This document shows positions 23,001 to 29,829 of a stretch of 64,000 bases of DNA, piece by piece; the stretch's first letter is position 1; the number at the start of each line of letters is the position of its first letter. Location: NCBI GenBank assembly GCA_947247005.1, contig OX365952.1:44434722-44498721 (forward strand), read 5' to 3'. The DNA is from Spisula solida (taxonomy: Eukaryota; Mollusca; Bivalvia; Venerida; Mactridae). A program made the position numbers and the translations under genes. The notes under the pieces were generated by a model. That model made no database searches and had not been told where the DNA came from. It saw only the letters and a list, made by a program, of their open reading frames with translations.

Positions 23001-26000
23001 CAGAGTGTACCTTTCTCAACACAATCTTTGACATTTTCTCATTTAAGATAATATTATATACATTTACTTATATCAATAGACAGGTACAGCCAACACGAAA
23101 AGCGTAAAATGAAATCGAAACACTTTTTTAGCAAAAAATATCAGTCCCCGTTGCTAAATGAATAAATCCAAGTTCTTGTTTAAGACTTGAACTAGGGTTT
23201 GAAGCCGTTTTACTGTTGGAACTGGATCATTCAGCTAGGTCATTCAGCTTTTTCATTGCTGAAATTAATTCATTCTACTTTTCGACAACTTGGACTTGGG
23301 TGGATCTTTTACTTGAACTTGGGCATTGTTCCTTGTATGTGTTTTATGTTTTCTGTGATCGGTTGGTTCAGCTGGGCATTGTGCCTTGTATGTTTGTAAT
23401 GTTTTCTGTGCTCCGCTGGTTAAGTTGAGTGCTGCCTTCTCTGTCTGAGTTAATATGATCTTTTTGGTAAACACCTTTATATAATTAGTAGTTTTCATGA
23501 ACTGTCTCTGCCAAAGAAGGTCTCTGTTGTCTTTGAAAATATGTAATTGCAGTCAATAGATAATGTCCCTGTATCTAGAACACATCCACACGGTGGTTTG
23601 TAACCTCACAGTGAACTTCAGGTTACAAGTATCACAAGAAGTCGTAAACATTGAATAGTATAGAACCATTCCGACAGAGACGGAGTCCCAATCTCAGGAA
23701 TTACTTGTCGGGAACGATTACTACCTGGATGTTATCGAACCACAACAGATCGATGTTTATTCTGGATTATACTTACTTTCTACCAAGTTTGGCTTGATTC
23801 TATCTGGAAAAACAACGTCGCGTAACCCAGTTAAAAGGTCTGATGATATGAATATGCTAATCGTCACGCACAAGAACAGTGTAAGTGAAGGTAATGAATT
23901 CACGGATGTGGATACAGTCATGCCAATGAAACCGAATCTTGAAGACTTCAGGAATATAGAATCTATTGGAATTACGGAAACAAACTTAAAACACGGATGA
24001 TGCGAAAGAAATTGGAAAGATTCAAAGAAACACAGAAATGTGAAGATGGACGATACCAATGTACAAGACCTTGGAAAGAAGATTTGACAAGTTTACGTAA
24101 AGTCCTGGATAGGCTCTTGGCAGATTGCATTCATTAAATAAAATGAGACACAACCTGATCTAATGCAGAATTACGATACTGTCATCAAGAATCAACTTTG
24201 AAAATGGTTATTGATAGAGTGGAACAATTCACCATGGACGGAAAGAAACATTATATTGCTCATCAAGTCGCGCTAAAATCAGAAAAGAAAACGTTTGGAA
24301 TAGTATACAGCCCCCCTGCCAAAACAGGATATAACGGGATAGTCGCAGATATAGAGAAGTCTTTTCTACAAATTTAACTTCAACCTCTAGAAAGGGAATT
24401 CTAGTTTAAAAACTGGCAGAGACTCCAAATAAATGTTCAGGAATTCCGATTTAAGCGGGTGCCGTTAAAACGGTTTGGTGTAATCTCTAGCCCTTTCCTA
24501 CTGATAGCCAGAATTGAATGTCATTTAGTTCATTTTATGTGCAAAATCGTGTCATCTGATGTCTATTTACTGATATTGTTGCTCAGTAACCAAAACGTTG
24601 TTTCCTTTCGCGACTATTTAATGCAAAGGAAGGCGCGCGAAAACCTCACAGTTCAATCGACACAATGCTACTTTCTTTAAGTGAAGCAGCACAGTTTAAA
24701 ATTTGACTACCTCCAAAGGAAATAGTGCATCAATGTTTGAATGTGACATGACATATCGGTACAAACGTAATTTGAAACGGCACATTATGGAAAAACATTC
24801 GATCAGTCTGAGATCTTGGAAGTGTACCCATCGTTCGTGTACGTCAGAGTTCAGTAGACGAGGTTATGTACATGTATTTCATCTTTTGGTGAAATGTCAT
24901 CAATATTCGAGGGATAATGCACGATCTTCAGCCCTGGAGGCAACACGTCAGGACGCATTGTCACGTTATTACATGTATGATGAAGTATCTTCGGATGAAG
25001 ATATATTGGATCTGAAGGACATTTACGGAAATGATTCTATGGACGAATGTTTTACATATTTTGATACACCGGTGTTTGACTCAATCTTCGCATCATTCTG
25101 ATATTGTTTACAGTGAGCCTGCTGATGCTGACATTCTTAATCCAGGCCACGTATTGGATAATTACCTGCTCAGTGATGATGCTAATATTGTTGTGTCTTC
25201 ACATCATTCTGATATTGTAACCATTGAGCCTGCTGATGCTGACATTCCTAATTGTGGATCAGGCCACGTATTGGATAATAATCAAACTATGAATGAAGAC
25301 ACCCGTATCATATCAATTGAGTCTAGTAGTTCCATGTACACTGCTGACAGGCAAATAGAAACCCAGGACTTACAAACAGGTATCGAGGTTTGGTCACGGA
25401 CTGGGTTTCGTTATACCACATACATGTATACCACATACATAGATATGATGACGATTACTATATTCTGAGACGTTAATACTAATTAACATTATACCAAAGA
25501 CATTGGTTCACTCAGAGGAGTTATGAACTTATTTAGAATTTGTAGCACTTGTATACATGTATATACTAGTTAAGTAATAGCGTCGTAACCATTGCCATGT
25601 GCGCTTTACTTTCTTAAATATTTTGAATCAGACGGATGCATGTCGATTTAATTTGAATTGTAAATCTCATTTGGGATGTAAAATAATTTTTATTTGAGAA
25701 CTCAAAAGTGTGTTATTTGTAAAATTAAATTTAGAAATTGAATATTCGAGTTGTTGTAAGTGAGAATTATTTCAGTGTGGCAAAGAACCACCAGGGCGAA
25801 CATAAAACTTCACAACACGCATTCACTTTGATTTATATAACGTGGCAAGAAAGGATACAATAATTAGGTTTATACGCCTTTGCACCTCTATCAAATAATT
25901 TATCGGATGCATGGGGAGGGTCCCTGGTCCCTCCGAAGCAGGTTAATTCATGTACATTTCATTGCCGCCAAGATGATCAGCAATGTATTATTACATATGA

Positions 26001-27672
26001 TCCTATAATTTTGAGCGTTATTTAATCATTACCAGGGTTACGGTGCAGGTGCGACACGCCCATTTACAACACGTGACGTAGTTGATGGTGGTTACAGTGA
26101 CTGGACTGAGTGGTCATCATGCTCCAAAACATGCGGTGGTAAGTTAAACTATATTAATCATAATGTTTTTGATACGTAATAACTAATATATTCCGTATAT
26201 TAAAACGCTCACATGGTCTGCATGTCGACGTTGCTGTTCTTCTGGAGTACTCCAATGGTTTGGAAATTCTTACTTTTTAAATTAGTAAAACAGTTGTCAA
26301 GGTAGATTCTAGTTGTTGTTCTCAAACCATGGTGTCTACGTAGATGGTTGTATTGCATTTGCATTCAATTTGGCTTTAAACGCAGCAACATCTTGAATTT
26401 CTAACATGGTATGTATACTCGTACCAATAAATATGCAATTTAGTATAAAATTATACTAATTTATTTAAGGTCAATTGTGAAAAAGGTTTTTCCAACTTAT
26501 ATTAATCACTCTCGACGCTTCATTCCTAATGTTATCCATCGCCACGAGTGTATAAGAGAAGAGGAGTCAGTTTCCTTTTTTATGCTGATCGTCTAGCAAG
26601 GTACCATTTTTAAATCGTCTTTGGTATGACGCGGCCAGGGATCGAACCCGGGACCTCCCGCACTCGAAGCATGCAATTTGTTAAACTTAATTAGAAACAA
26701 ACTATGTTTGAACTTTATGTGTACCGCTTTTTATCTTTATTTCCCCTTATTTTCAGATGGAATACAATCAAGGACTAGAGTGTGCAATAACCCCGTACCA
26801 CAAAATGGAGGCAAACCTTGTGAAGGAGAATCTAAACAAGCTGAAGCATGTTCCTCGGGCTCACAATGTGGTAAGTTCTAGTATTAATGTTGTTGCTGTG
26901 GTTGCTGGTTTGCTGCTGTTGCTTTATATGTTGCTATTATTTTATGTTATTGGTTGTACTGTACTTTGCTCAGCAATGCTTAACGGTTCCGCTCCAAGAC
27001 AGCTATTCAACCGATCTGTGAAAGTGCTGGAATACTTATACATTGTATAATATTTGTCTAACCTTTAGTATATCGTGCATGTATTGTTATAGCATTTGTC
27101 AAGTAGTGTTAATCAGTCAAACTCAAGTCCAGTGAGATAACTTACAATTTTGAAGCAAACACATAACGTATAACATATACACTCAAGGACTTTAAAAACG
27201 CCTCACCTAATTCAAAGCGCAATATCGCTCAAAGTATTTATGTTATTGCAATATAATTTTACATGTGTATTAATTGATTTTCCGACGTGCAAATCAGTTT
27301 AGTTTGTAATAAAATGTTGTCTTGTCATTTTCTAGGAATCCTGCAAGCGCACTCACCATAAGCAAAAATAATACAAACGTCACGATAATACAACACATTG
27401 TATTTACTTACCTATGATAGGTAATGAAATTACAAAATGGTAAGTTTGTGGTGTTTGAATCATACTGTTTTATTTCTTATTACAATTTAATATCATTTAT
27501 TTCAGTAATTGATGGCGAGTTCTCCGTGTGGTCGGAATGGTCATCTTGTACCAAGTATGATGCCAACTTCTGTGAGGGATACCCTGAACGTACCAGGACA
27601 TGTTCAGCCCAGTATGGTGGCGTCTACTGTGAGGGAAGTACCAGAGACGTCGAACCATGCGAAGCCTGCTAA
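4942..27672 (+). CDS. CEMIP/cell-surface-hyaluronidase-like protein with C-terminal TSP1 repeats, 5' partial
   Basis: Joined exons: 4942-5046, 5478-5662, 6323-6526, 7186-7325, 8515-8719, 10057-10186, 10677-10740, 11745-11780, 12477-12596, 15244-15427, 16631-16852, 18191-18390, 19866-20042, 21909-22077, 22786-22842, 26036-26138, 26757-26870, 27506-27672. They total 2582 nt and join in one frame with matching phases, giving 860 residues and TAA at 27670. Hallmarks of the CEMIP/TMEM2 family are DRIVIASTDYD, YMHFGEV, MRAEVVLLSR, YPIHFHM, FWITNP, AHSNRA, VIGESANIG and a C-terminal ILEI-like stretch. Two thrombospondin type 1 repeats with WxxW motifs end the protein. In vertebrates these proteins bind and degrade hyaluronan at the cell surface or outside the cell. 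The G8 and GG domains expected at the N terminus must lie upstream. Ligand and activity in this organism are inference. Confidence 0.9.
5200..5421 (+). mobile_element. MITE family A, copy 1
   Basis: About 220 bp bounded by inverted ends AAGCCTAGGACCCACTGAGG and ...TGTGACCTAGGCTTAA. The same sequence occurs at 7370-7593 (inverted) and 21615-21831. It lies in the intron between CEMIP-like exons 1 and 2. There is no coding capacity, so it is non-autonomous. Confidence 0.85.
5478..5662 (+). CDS. CEMIP-like exon 2
   Basis: Acceptor ATTGTAG, donor AAG|GTAATG. Enters in phase 1 and leaves in phase 0. It encodes YMHFGEV, DMRAEVVLLSRKLVI and DTFGAHIK, among the most conserved family segments. Confidence 0.92.
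6323..6526 (+). CDS. CEMIP-like exon 3
   Basis: Acceptor GTTCCAG, donor GAG|GTAAAA, phase 0 to 0 (68 codons). It encodes VGQQTDIGRYPIHFHM and the beta-helix turn SIHDSFARCVTIHG. Confidence 0.92.
7186..7325 (+). CDS. CEMIP-like exon 4
   Basis: Acceptor CACTAG, donor AT|GTATGA, phase 0 to 2. It encodes the continuing beta-helix (GHGFFLEDGGELHN). A MITE begins about 45 bp after the donor. Confidence 0.9.
7370..7593 (-). mobile_element. MITE family A, copy 2
   Basis: Inverted copy of 5200-5421 with ends CGCCTAGGTCCCACTGAG and TCAATGGGACCTAGGCTTAA. It begins shortly after the exon 4 donor. An open frame across it (7488-7910) is fortuitous. Confidence 0.85.
7875..7972 (+). repeat. Non-LTR retroelement 3' tail
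   Basis: AGCGCTATATAAATATGG followed by an ATA/AAT microsatellite is typical of LINE/SINE 3' ends. The same AGCGC/TATATAAAT tail occurs inverted at about 11268-11285. Confidence 0.5.
7985..8075 (+). mobile_element. tRNA-derived SINE head
   Basis: A tRNA-like A box (CCGAGTGATCTAAGGCG) and B box (GGGTTCAAATCTC) lie about 50 bp apart. The arms do not pair as in a functional tRNA, so this is read as a SINE. Confidence 0.6.
8515..8719 (+). CDS. CEMIP-like exon 5
   Basis: Acceptor TTTCCAG, donor GCG|GTATGT, phase 2 to 0. It encodes SSFWITNP, AAGGYGAGIW and AHSNRA. Confidence 0.92.
8750..9150. other. Intron sequence, nothing recognised
   Basis: AT-rich intron between exons 5 and 6, before the TTAA MITE. 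No repeat partner or ORF was noticed. Confidence 0.5.
9151..9995 (+). mobile_element. TTAA-type MITE copy 1 with a nested insertion
   Basis: The ends TTAAAGCCACATCAT and ATAATGTGGCTTTAA are inverted, and the interior aligns with 17282-17694. Copy 2 is 413 bp; this one is 845 bp because about 430 bp (roughly 9325-9760) is inserted. TTAA termini suggest piggyBac-type mobilisation, which is inference. Confidence 0.85.
9325..9760. mobile_element. Sequence nested inside the TTAA MITE
   Basis: Absent from the sister copy at 17282-17694. It contains a perfect palindrome GTGCAGGATAATTATCCTGCAC near 9630 split by nothing but its axis. Its own ends were not resolved. Confidence 0.55.
10057..10186 (+). 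CDS. CEMIP-like exon 6
   Basis: Acceptor TTGACAG, donor ACAG|GTATGT, phase 0 to 1. It encodes the FGIMMGHKLGED to SPKLETNLSKIT segment. Confidence 0.88.
10218..10268 (-). repeat. ATT-tailed retroelement 3' end
   Basis: TAATAATAATAAAGACTTTATTTATAGAGG reads, on the - strand, as the tail also seen at 14285-14375, 36835-36905 and 61830-61925 (AAATAAAGTCTTTATTATT). Confidence 0.6.
10677..10740 (+). CDS. CEMIP-like exon 7
   Basis: Acceptor TACACAG, donor TC|GTAAGT, phase 1 to 2 (64 nt). It encodes YKNRMHNTWIEGG, matching the family YKNR...W..GG pattern. Confidence 0.88.
11245..11640 (-). mobile_element. 5'-truncated LINE, ORF2 C-terminus
   Basis: The - strand frame 11385-11636 ends GPKWWNDLPSYLK...FRSKLKTHL. 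This is the usual C-terminal signature of CR1/L2-type LINE reverse-transcriptase ORFs (GPxLWNxLP...FKxxLKxxL). A GCGC/TATATAAAT tail lies downstream on the same strand near 11270. The RT core is missing, so this is a dead 5'-truncated insertion in the intron between exons 7 and 8. Confidence 0.78.
11745..11780 (+). CDS. CEMIP-like exon 8, 36-nt microexon
   Basis: Acceptor TTTTCAG, donor AA|GTAAGT, phase 2 to 2. It encodes only SADSPNGVVVTN across its junctions. Phases on both sides require it to keep the flanking family motifs in frame and at the expected spacing. Confidence 0.82.
12477..12596 (+). CDS. CEMIP-like exon 9
   Basis: Acceptor TTTTTAG, donor CC|GTAAGT, phase 2 to 2. It encodes KLSYSVVIGESANIGEP, a strongly conserved family stretch. 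Confidence 0.9.
12597..13140. other. Intron sequence
   Basis: No ORF or element was recognised. TTTTATTTTTTAATGATGTTT near 13060 recurs near 48530, so the right end belongs to a dispersed repeat. Confidence 0.4.
13171..13735 (-). repeat. Tandem duplication of about 281-bp unit
   Basis: Two direct copies (13171-13451 and 13452-13735) share GGGAGGG(A/C)TATTTCCTAAATGTTT and the rest with scattered substitutions. Each contains a - strand ORF with closely similar products (MIFRAYER...SEVGKKMAAF). A hairpin GGTTGCTATGCAACC precedes copy 1 at about 13150. The ORF family was not recognised. Confidence 0.88.
13745..15243. other. Intron sequence with one retroelement tail
   Basis: Apart from the ATT-tailed fragment at 14285-14375, no ORF or repeat pair is visible up to exon 10. 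Confidence 0.4.
14285..14375 (+). repeat. ATT-tailed retroelement 3' end
   Basis: GAGGCTCACAGGGAAGACTGG...AAATAAAGTCTTTATTATTATT. The same end is at 36835-36905 (+) and 61830-61925 (-). Probably the 3' end of a SINE or LINE. Confidence 0.7.
15244..15427 (+). CDS. CEMIP-like exon 10
   Basis: Acceptor CTTTCAG, donor GGG|GTAAGT, phase 2 to 0. It encodes GITMWGGPTSYEHIWFDGF and the following segment of the beta-helix. The minisatellite starts about 30 bp after the donor. Confidence 0.92.
15455..16230 (+). repeat. Intronic 30-bp minisatellite, about 25 copies
   Basis: The unit is TTCATTCAGCCTTTTGATTG-CTGACACTAG with few variants (ATTGCTG/ATAGCTG, CCTTTT/CCCTTT). One unit near 15798 carries a 5-bp AAAAG insertion. 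Because the unit is a multiple of three and stop-free, long frames appear on both strands; these are not genes. It lies in the intron between exons 10 and 11. Confidence 0.97.
16231..16390 (+). mobile_element. 3' flank of the minisatellite-bearing dispersed element
   Basis: GGGCATTGTGCCTTGTATGTTTTTATG...TCTGTGCTCGGCTGGTTCAG...GAGTGCTGTCATCCCTGTCCGAC is repeated at 23320-23450, where a much shorter core precedes it. The minisatellite is therefore part of a dispersed element. Confidence 0.7.
16631..16852 (+). CDS. CEMIP-like exon 11
   Basis: Acceptor TTTACAG, donor AAC|GTAAGT, phase 0 to 0 (74 codons). It encodes GWETLDGEKITGMTWYKP and DCVLRENWRLAMCKTKYG. Confidence 0.9.
16870..17130. repeat. 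Degenerate short direct repeats
   Basis: Repeated (T)CTAATTCC(C/T) words spaced 20-60 bp apart in the intron after exon 11. Origin unknown. Confidence 0.4.
17282..17694 (+). mobile_element. TTAA-type MITE copy 2
   Basis: Uninterrupted 413-bp sister of 9151-9995 with degenerate ends TTAAAAGTCCCATTA and TAATATGACTTTAA. It shares the internal ATTTTGTCATTCATACATTT and GGCATACTATTTCGACAG. Confidence 0.85.
18191..18390 (+). CDS. CEMIP-like exon 12, likely GC donor
   Basis: Acceptor GATTGTAG, phase 0 to 2. It encodes DLPSAQLEFLMD and SVTYTIHYTNEG. The best end is AAT|GCAAGA at 18390/18391 (a GC-AG intron), which keeps the frame and gives the spacing to the next exon that I recall for vertebrate CEMIP. 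A weak GT site (TTTTG|GTACCG at 18424) would also keep the frame but add 11 residues. Confidence 0.8.
18470..18610. mobile_element. Short hairpin MITE
   Basis: CTGGGTGGTATTCAATATTG... is inverted at the other end (...CAATATTGAATACCATCCCAG). The inverted arms extend about 50 bp each, leaving a loop of about 40 bp. It begins about 80 bp after the proposed GC donor of exon 12. Confidence 0.9.
18615..19125. other. Intron sequence, nothing recognised
   Basis: AT-rich, with short ORFs only. Confidence 0.4.
19129..19739. mobile_element. TIR element, about 610 bp
   Basis: The ends GAGCCAGTCTCCAGGAAAAC and GTTTTCCTGGAGACTGGCTC are inverted for about 28 bp, followed by (C/G)TGCTAT. There is no transposase ORF, so it is non-autonomous. 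Short AT-rich flanks (ATAT) may be the target site. Confidence 0.85.
19866..20042 (+). CDS. CEMIP-like exon 13
   Basis: Acceptor TTTTCAG, donor GG|GTAAGT, phase 2 to 2. It encodes GDTLRFGMCLPIGAEF and KKYFHDELTG, matching the C-terminal ILEI-like part of the family. Confidence 0.9.
20210..20275 (+). repeat. Short direct repeat
   Basis: TTATCTAGTCGGGTA occurs twice, 38 bp apart (about 20213 and 20251). Confidence 0.6.
20330..20397 (+). mobile_element. tRNA-like SINE fragment
   Basis: GGGGGCCTAGTGAAGAGTGTCCGCTTCGTATGCGCGAGGTCCCCGG resembles a decayed tRNA-derived head. The TIR element starts immediately after it. Confidence 0.4.
20402..21354. mobile_element. Mariner-like non-autonomous TIR element with TA target duplication
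   Basis: The ends CGTGGGGTGTCCCAGAAAAG and CTATTCTGGGACACCCCACA are inverted for about 27 bp and flanked on both sides by TA (20400-20401 and 21355-21356). GGGTGTCCCA-type ends and TA targets fit the Tc1/mariner superfamily. Neither strand encodes a DDD transposase, so it is a 953-bp deletion or MITE form. Confidence 0.85.
21615..21831 (+). mobile_element. MITE family A, copy 3
   Basis: Ends AAGCCTATGTCCCACTAAGG and CTAGTAGGACCTTAGGCTTAA. It ends about 78 bp before the exon 14 acceptor. Confidence 0.85.
21909..22077 (+). CDS. CEMIP-like exon 14
   Basis: Acceptor TTCGTAG, donor AAG|GTATAA, phase 2 to 0. It encodes MLYYKFIGS, a CGGWVCPDLRVLI cysteine-containing loop and DTDCRKRIYT. This ends the family-conserved region. 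Confidence 0.88.
22391..22563 (+). repeat. Three 57-bp tandem units, each palindromic
   Basis: ACCTTTCTACAAG starts at 22392, 22449 and 22506. Each unit contains AGGCAT...CCACATGTGG...ATGCCT, a dyad centred on CCACATGTGG. It lies in the intron between exons 14 and 15. Confidence 0.95.
22786..22842 (+). CDS. CEMIP-like exon 15, linker
   Basis: Acceptor TTCACAG, donor GCG|GTATGT, phase 0 to 0 (19 codons). It encodes a proline/alanine-rich linker (VIPAGLSAPPA) between the CEMIP part and the TSP1 repeats. Confidence 0.78.
22900..23470. mobile_element. Dispersed element with inverted ends and a short minisatellite core
   Basis: GGCAGCACTCAACTTAACCAGC near 22916 is inverted near 23410. Between them lie TCATTCAGCTTTTTCATTGC (the minisatellite motif of 15455-16230) and GGGCATTGT(T/G)CCTTGTATGT words. 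No coding sequence is seen. Confidence 0.7.
23660..24500 (+). pseudogene. Degenerate BEL/Pao pol fragment
   Basis: ELLVGNDYYLD and SGLYLLSTKFGLILSG match the protease-RT linker of the element at 502-4873. They are followed by RPWKED, VADIEKSFL and FGVISSPFLL RT pieces in shifting frames with several stops. It is much older and more decayed than the first copy, with no LTRs seen. It lies in the intron between exons 15 and 16. Confidence 0.85.
24703..25468 (+). pseudogene. C2H2 zinc-finger-like ORF, frameshifted
   Basis: Frame 24703-25101 encodes YRYKRNLKRHIMEKH (second half of a C2H2 finger) and WKCTHRSCTSEF (a second CxxxxC finger). It continues into an acidic tail (SSDEDILDLKDIYGNDSMDE). 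After about 25080 a +1 frame (to 25468) carries two copies of SHHSDIV..EPADADI and GHVLDN. The first cysteine of finger 1 is not in frame. There are no introns in it, which suggests a retrocopy or an exon fused to mobile DNA. Its identity is not recognised. Confidence 0.55.
25470..26030. other. Intron sequence, nothing recognised
   Basis: AT-rich sequence following the zinc-finger-like ORF; possibly its former 3' UTR. Confidence 0.35.
26036..26138 (+). CDS. CEMIP-like exon 16, first half of TSP1 repeat 1
   Basis: Acceptor TTACCAG, donor G|GTAAGT, phase 0 to 1. It encodes YSDWTEWSSCSKTCGG, the classical N-terminal half of a thrombospondin type 1 repeat with a WxxW C-mannosylation motif. Confidence 0.92.
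26465..26680 (-). mobile_element. tRNA-derived SINE, copy 1 (head truncated)
   Basis: On the - strand it has GGGTTCGATCCCTGG (B box) and CCGGGTTCGA context, then a body shared with 41500-41725 (AAGAGAAGAGG, CTAGCAAGG/CTTGCAAGG). The A-box end is missing. Confidence 0.75.
26757..26870 (+). CDS. CEMIP-like exon 17, second half of TSP1 repeat 1
   Basis: Acceptor TTTTCAG, donor G|GTAAGT, phase 1 to 1. It encodes QSRTRVCNNPVPQNGGKPC and ends SGSQC. Phase 1-1 flanks are usual for TSP1 modules. Confidence 0.92.
27050..27505. other. Intron sequence, nothing recognised
   Basis: Last intron of the CEMIP-like gene; AT-rich and without a repeat partner. Confidence 0.4.
27506..27672 (+). CDS. CEMIP-like last exon, TSP1 repeat 2 and stop
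   Basis: Acceptor ATTTCAG, entered in phase 1. It encodes FSVWSEWSSC, then CEGYPERTRTC and a C-terminal CEAC, ending at TAA 27670-27672. The repeat has an extended loop between its first cysteine and RTRTC and lacks the usual CSxTCGxG. Confidence 0.92.
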
Positions 27673-27734
27673 GTAATATAACCCCAAGGCACACCCACTC
27701 GTCAATGATTATGGACTGTTCTAACAATACGTGT

Positions 27735-27916
27735 TACTGTTTTATCAAAGCACTACATGCATATAAGGAAAACGTAAACTTACGCTTAAACTTAATTTCT
27801 TAATTAATCTTAAAACCCTAAACGCATAACCACAACTCGTAGCTGTCGAAGAGTTATAGAGAATTCAAATTTGAACGTAAGTTTACGATTTGCGTAAGTG
27901 CTTTGATAAAACAGTA
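27735..27916. mobile_element. MITE family B, copy 1, in the presumed 3' UTR
   Basis: TACTGTTTTATCAAAGCACT and AGTGCTTTGATAAAACAGTA are inverted, with GTAAACTTACG arms inside. A longer relative is at 43715-44194. It starts 62 bp after the CEMIP-like stop codon. Confidence 0.88.
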
Positions 27917-28204
27917 CGCTTGTATGTACATGACTAAGCGGATGTATACTCGATACATTTAAAAACGCACATATGGTCCGTAAAGTATTATTTTATTGCA
28001 ACTATTATTCTGACAAAAATTTCATGAAAATATCTGTACATTGAGATATAATACAACATACGCGTTGCATATATGTAAGATAGAAGTGTGTAAAAGTATG
28101 TTTTTGTGCGTTAGCAAAGTTTAACATAAGAGAATCTGAATTGCGCGTTTTTACAAGTACTGAGTATACATGTATATCGAAATGTTTGAGTAAACTGTAC
28201 AAAA

Positions 28205-28210
28205 AATAAA
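28205..28210 (+). terminator. Candidate polyadenylation signal of the CEMIP-like gene
   Basis: First AATAAA noticed after the stop, giving a 3' UTR of about 0.55 kb that would include MITE B. Weak, as AATAAA is common in this AT-rich DNA. Confidence 0.3.
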
Positions 28211-28311
28211 GACAACTATGCATGTTTTCAATTAATACGTAAAACGTCGTGTATCATAGTTACGACAATATACATTGCTGTTAAGTTAAGAGGTGTGGCT
28301 TAATACACTCA

Positions 28312-28727
28312 CAGTGCAGCAATACCATGTGACTTTTGGCTACAGTTACAAGAAGAATTGATGAATATTGAAAATAATAATAGCCATAAGTATTTTATTT
28401 CTTCGTCGATTTCTATGAAATATACGCCTCGCTAAGGGGACAATTATTTGCTTTCCATGAAATATAAAGCCTATTTTAGCCGCTTTACTGATTTTTCTAT
28501 TACCCTGTTAAACCTGCACTTACCAAGGTTTCACAATGGACAAAACGGCACAACCGCTGAAAAATATTTTATATTTCATGGAATGCAAATAATGGTTCCC
28601 CTAAGCGTGGCGTATATTTCATAGAAATCGATGGAGAAATAAAATACTTATGGCTACATTTGGGTTCCAATGTTTACTAGTTTCTTCTTGTAACTGTAGC
28701 CAAAAGTCACATGGTATTGCTACACTG
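28312..28727. mobile_element. Foldback element with about 190-bp arms
   Basis: CAGTG(C/T)AGCAATACCATGTG at the left is inverted at the right end. Pairing continues through CTTTTGGCTACAGTTACAAG, CATAAGTATTTTATTTCT and CCTTAGCG/CGCTAAGG-type segments to a short central loop. It is non-coding. Confidence 0.93.
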
Positions 28728-29041
28728 CTCAATCTGATAACTCATGGAAAGGCTCTTAATTTGCAAAGATATGAGTGCAATTATTTCAGTGTAGGATATT
28801 TATATCATGAACTTAAGTAACTGTACTCTTCTTTGTCCCATCCAACATGTAACGCAACACATTGCCATGGCACTAAAGTATACAAACACTAGCTACATGC
28901 CAGTTACGTAATTTACGTAATTCATGTGAATTTCGATTTATTATTTTATGAATGACATTCCATTGTCACAAACTTCGTGCTCAGATGAGCCAAAAACAAA
29001 CAAAATTTTTTTTTAATCATTAAGAATTGCAGGCAATATAG

Positions 29042-29281
29042 AAGTCCGCTACCGGTTTTAAGCCATTTTCAATGTTTCTGTTGCCATAGCAACCATACTT
29101 TTGGTCGGAATCAAAATATTTTTGAACGCGCCCCTTATTGCCCCCTGTCCACACACCAAGTTTCATAAACCTAGCTTTGAAACTGTTTGAGTTATGTCAG
29201 GATCGTGATTTTTTGACTGACTGACTGACTGACGGACGGCAAACCTATAGTCCCCTCCGGTCAAAAACCGGTAGGGGACTA
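29042..29281. mobile_element. MITE family C, copy 1
   Basis: Ends AAGTCCGCTACCGGTTTT and AAAACCGGTAGGGGACT, about 240 bp. It contains a GACTGACTGACTGACGGACGG run before the right end. An inverted relative lies at 39336-39577. AAGAATTGCAGGCAATAT flanks it on the left and recurs after copy 2. Confidence 0.85.
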
Positions 29282-29289
29282 ACAAATTA

Positions 29290-29480
29290 CAATGTCCACT
29301 TGAACCAGACGAGCACAGAAAACATAAAAGGACAATGCACAACTAAATAAACAAGTTATAATCCTCCCATGCCCAAGCTGTCGAAATTCTAAATTAACCA
29401 GTTTCAGCAATTAAATAGCTGAATGCCCAAGCTGAATGACCTAGTTCCAACAGTAAAATGGCCAAAATACATAGTTGAAG
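29290..29480 (-). mobile_element. Minisatellite-core element fragment
   Basis: AGCACAGAAAACATAAAAGGACAATGC followed by repeated AGCTGAATG(C/A)CC and CAGCAATTAAATAGCTGAATG words is the inverse of the 15455-16390 and 22900-23470 element. Confidence 0.65.
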
Positions 29481-29506
29481 CTGTCAGAAGCCCTACGGTA
29501 CAGAGA

Positions 29507-29805
29507 AGGCTATTTTCATACATTTTTGGTAATTAAAGGTCCATAACTCAATAAGGCCTAAGCCGATTTGGCCTATAATCAAATATGGCTTAGATATTAT
29601 GCCCATAAGCATTGTCACAAAGTTTGAAGACGATCGGATGAAAACTCTTTGCGTTAGAGCACAGACAAGGCCAATTTCATACTTATTTGGTAATTAAAGG
29701 CCCATAACTAAGTAAAGCCTTGGCCGATTTAGTTTATACTCGTACTTGGCCTAGATATTATGCCAATAAGCATTGTCACAAAGTTTGAAGACGATCTGAT
29801 CGTTA
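29507..29805 (+). repeat. Two-unit tandem repeat, about 155-bp unit
   Basis: TTTGGTAATTAAAGG(T/C)CCATAAC and TAAGCATTGTCACAAAGTTTGAAGACG each occur twice. This type of tandem-core repeat is dispersed in the region. Confidence 0.8.
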
Positions 29806-29829
29806 GAGTACAGACAAACTGCTTGACGC

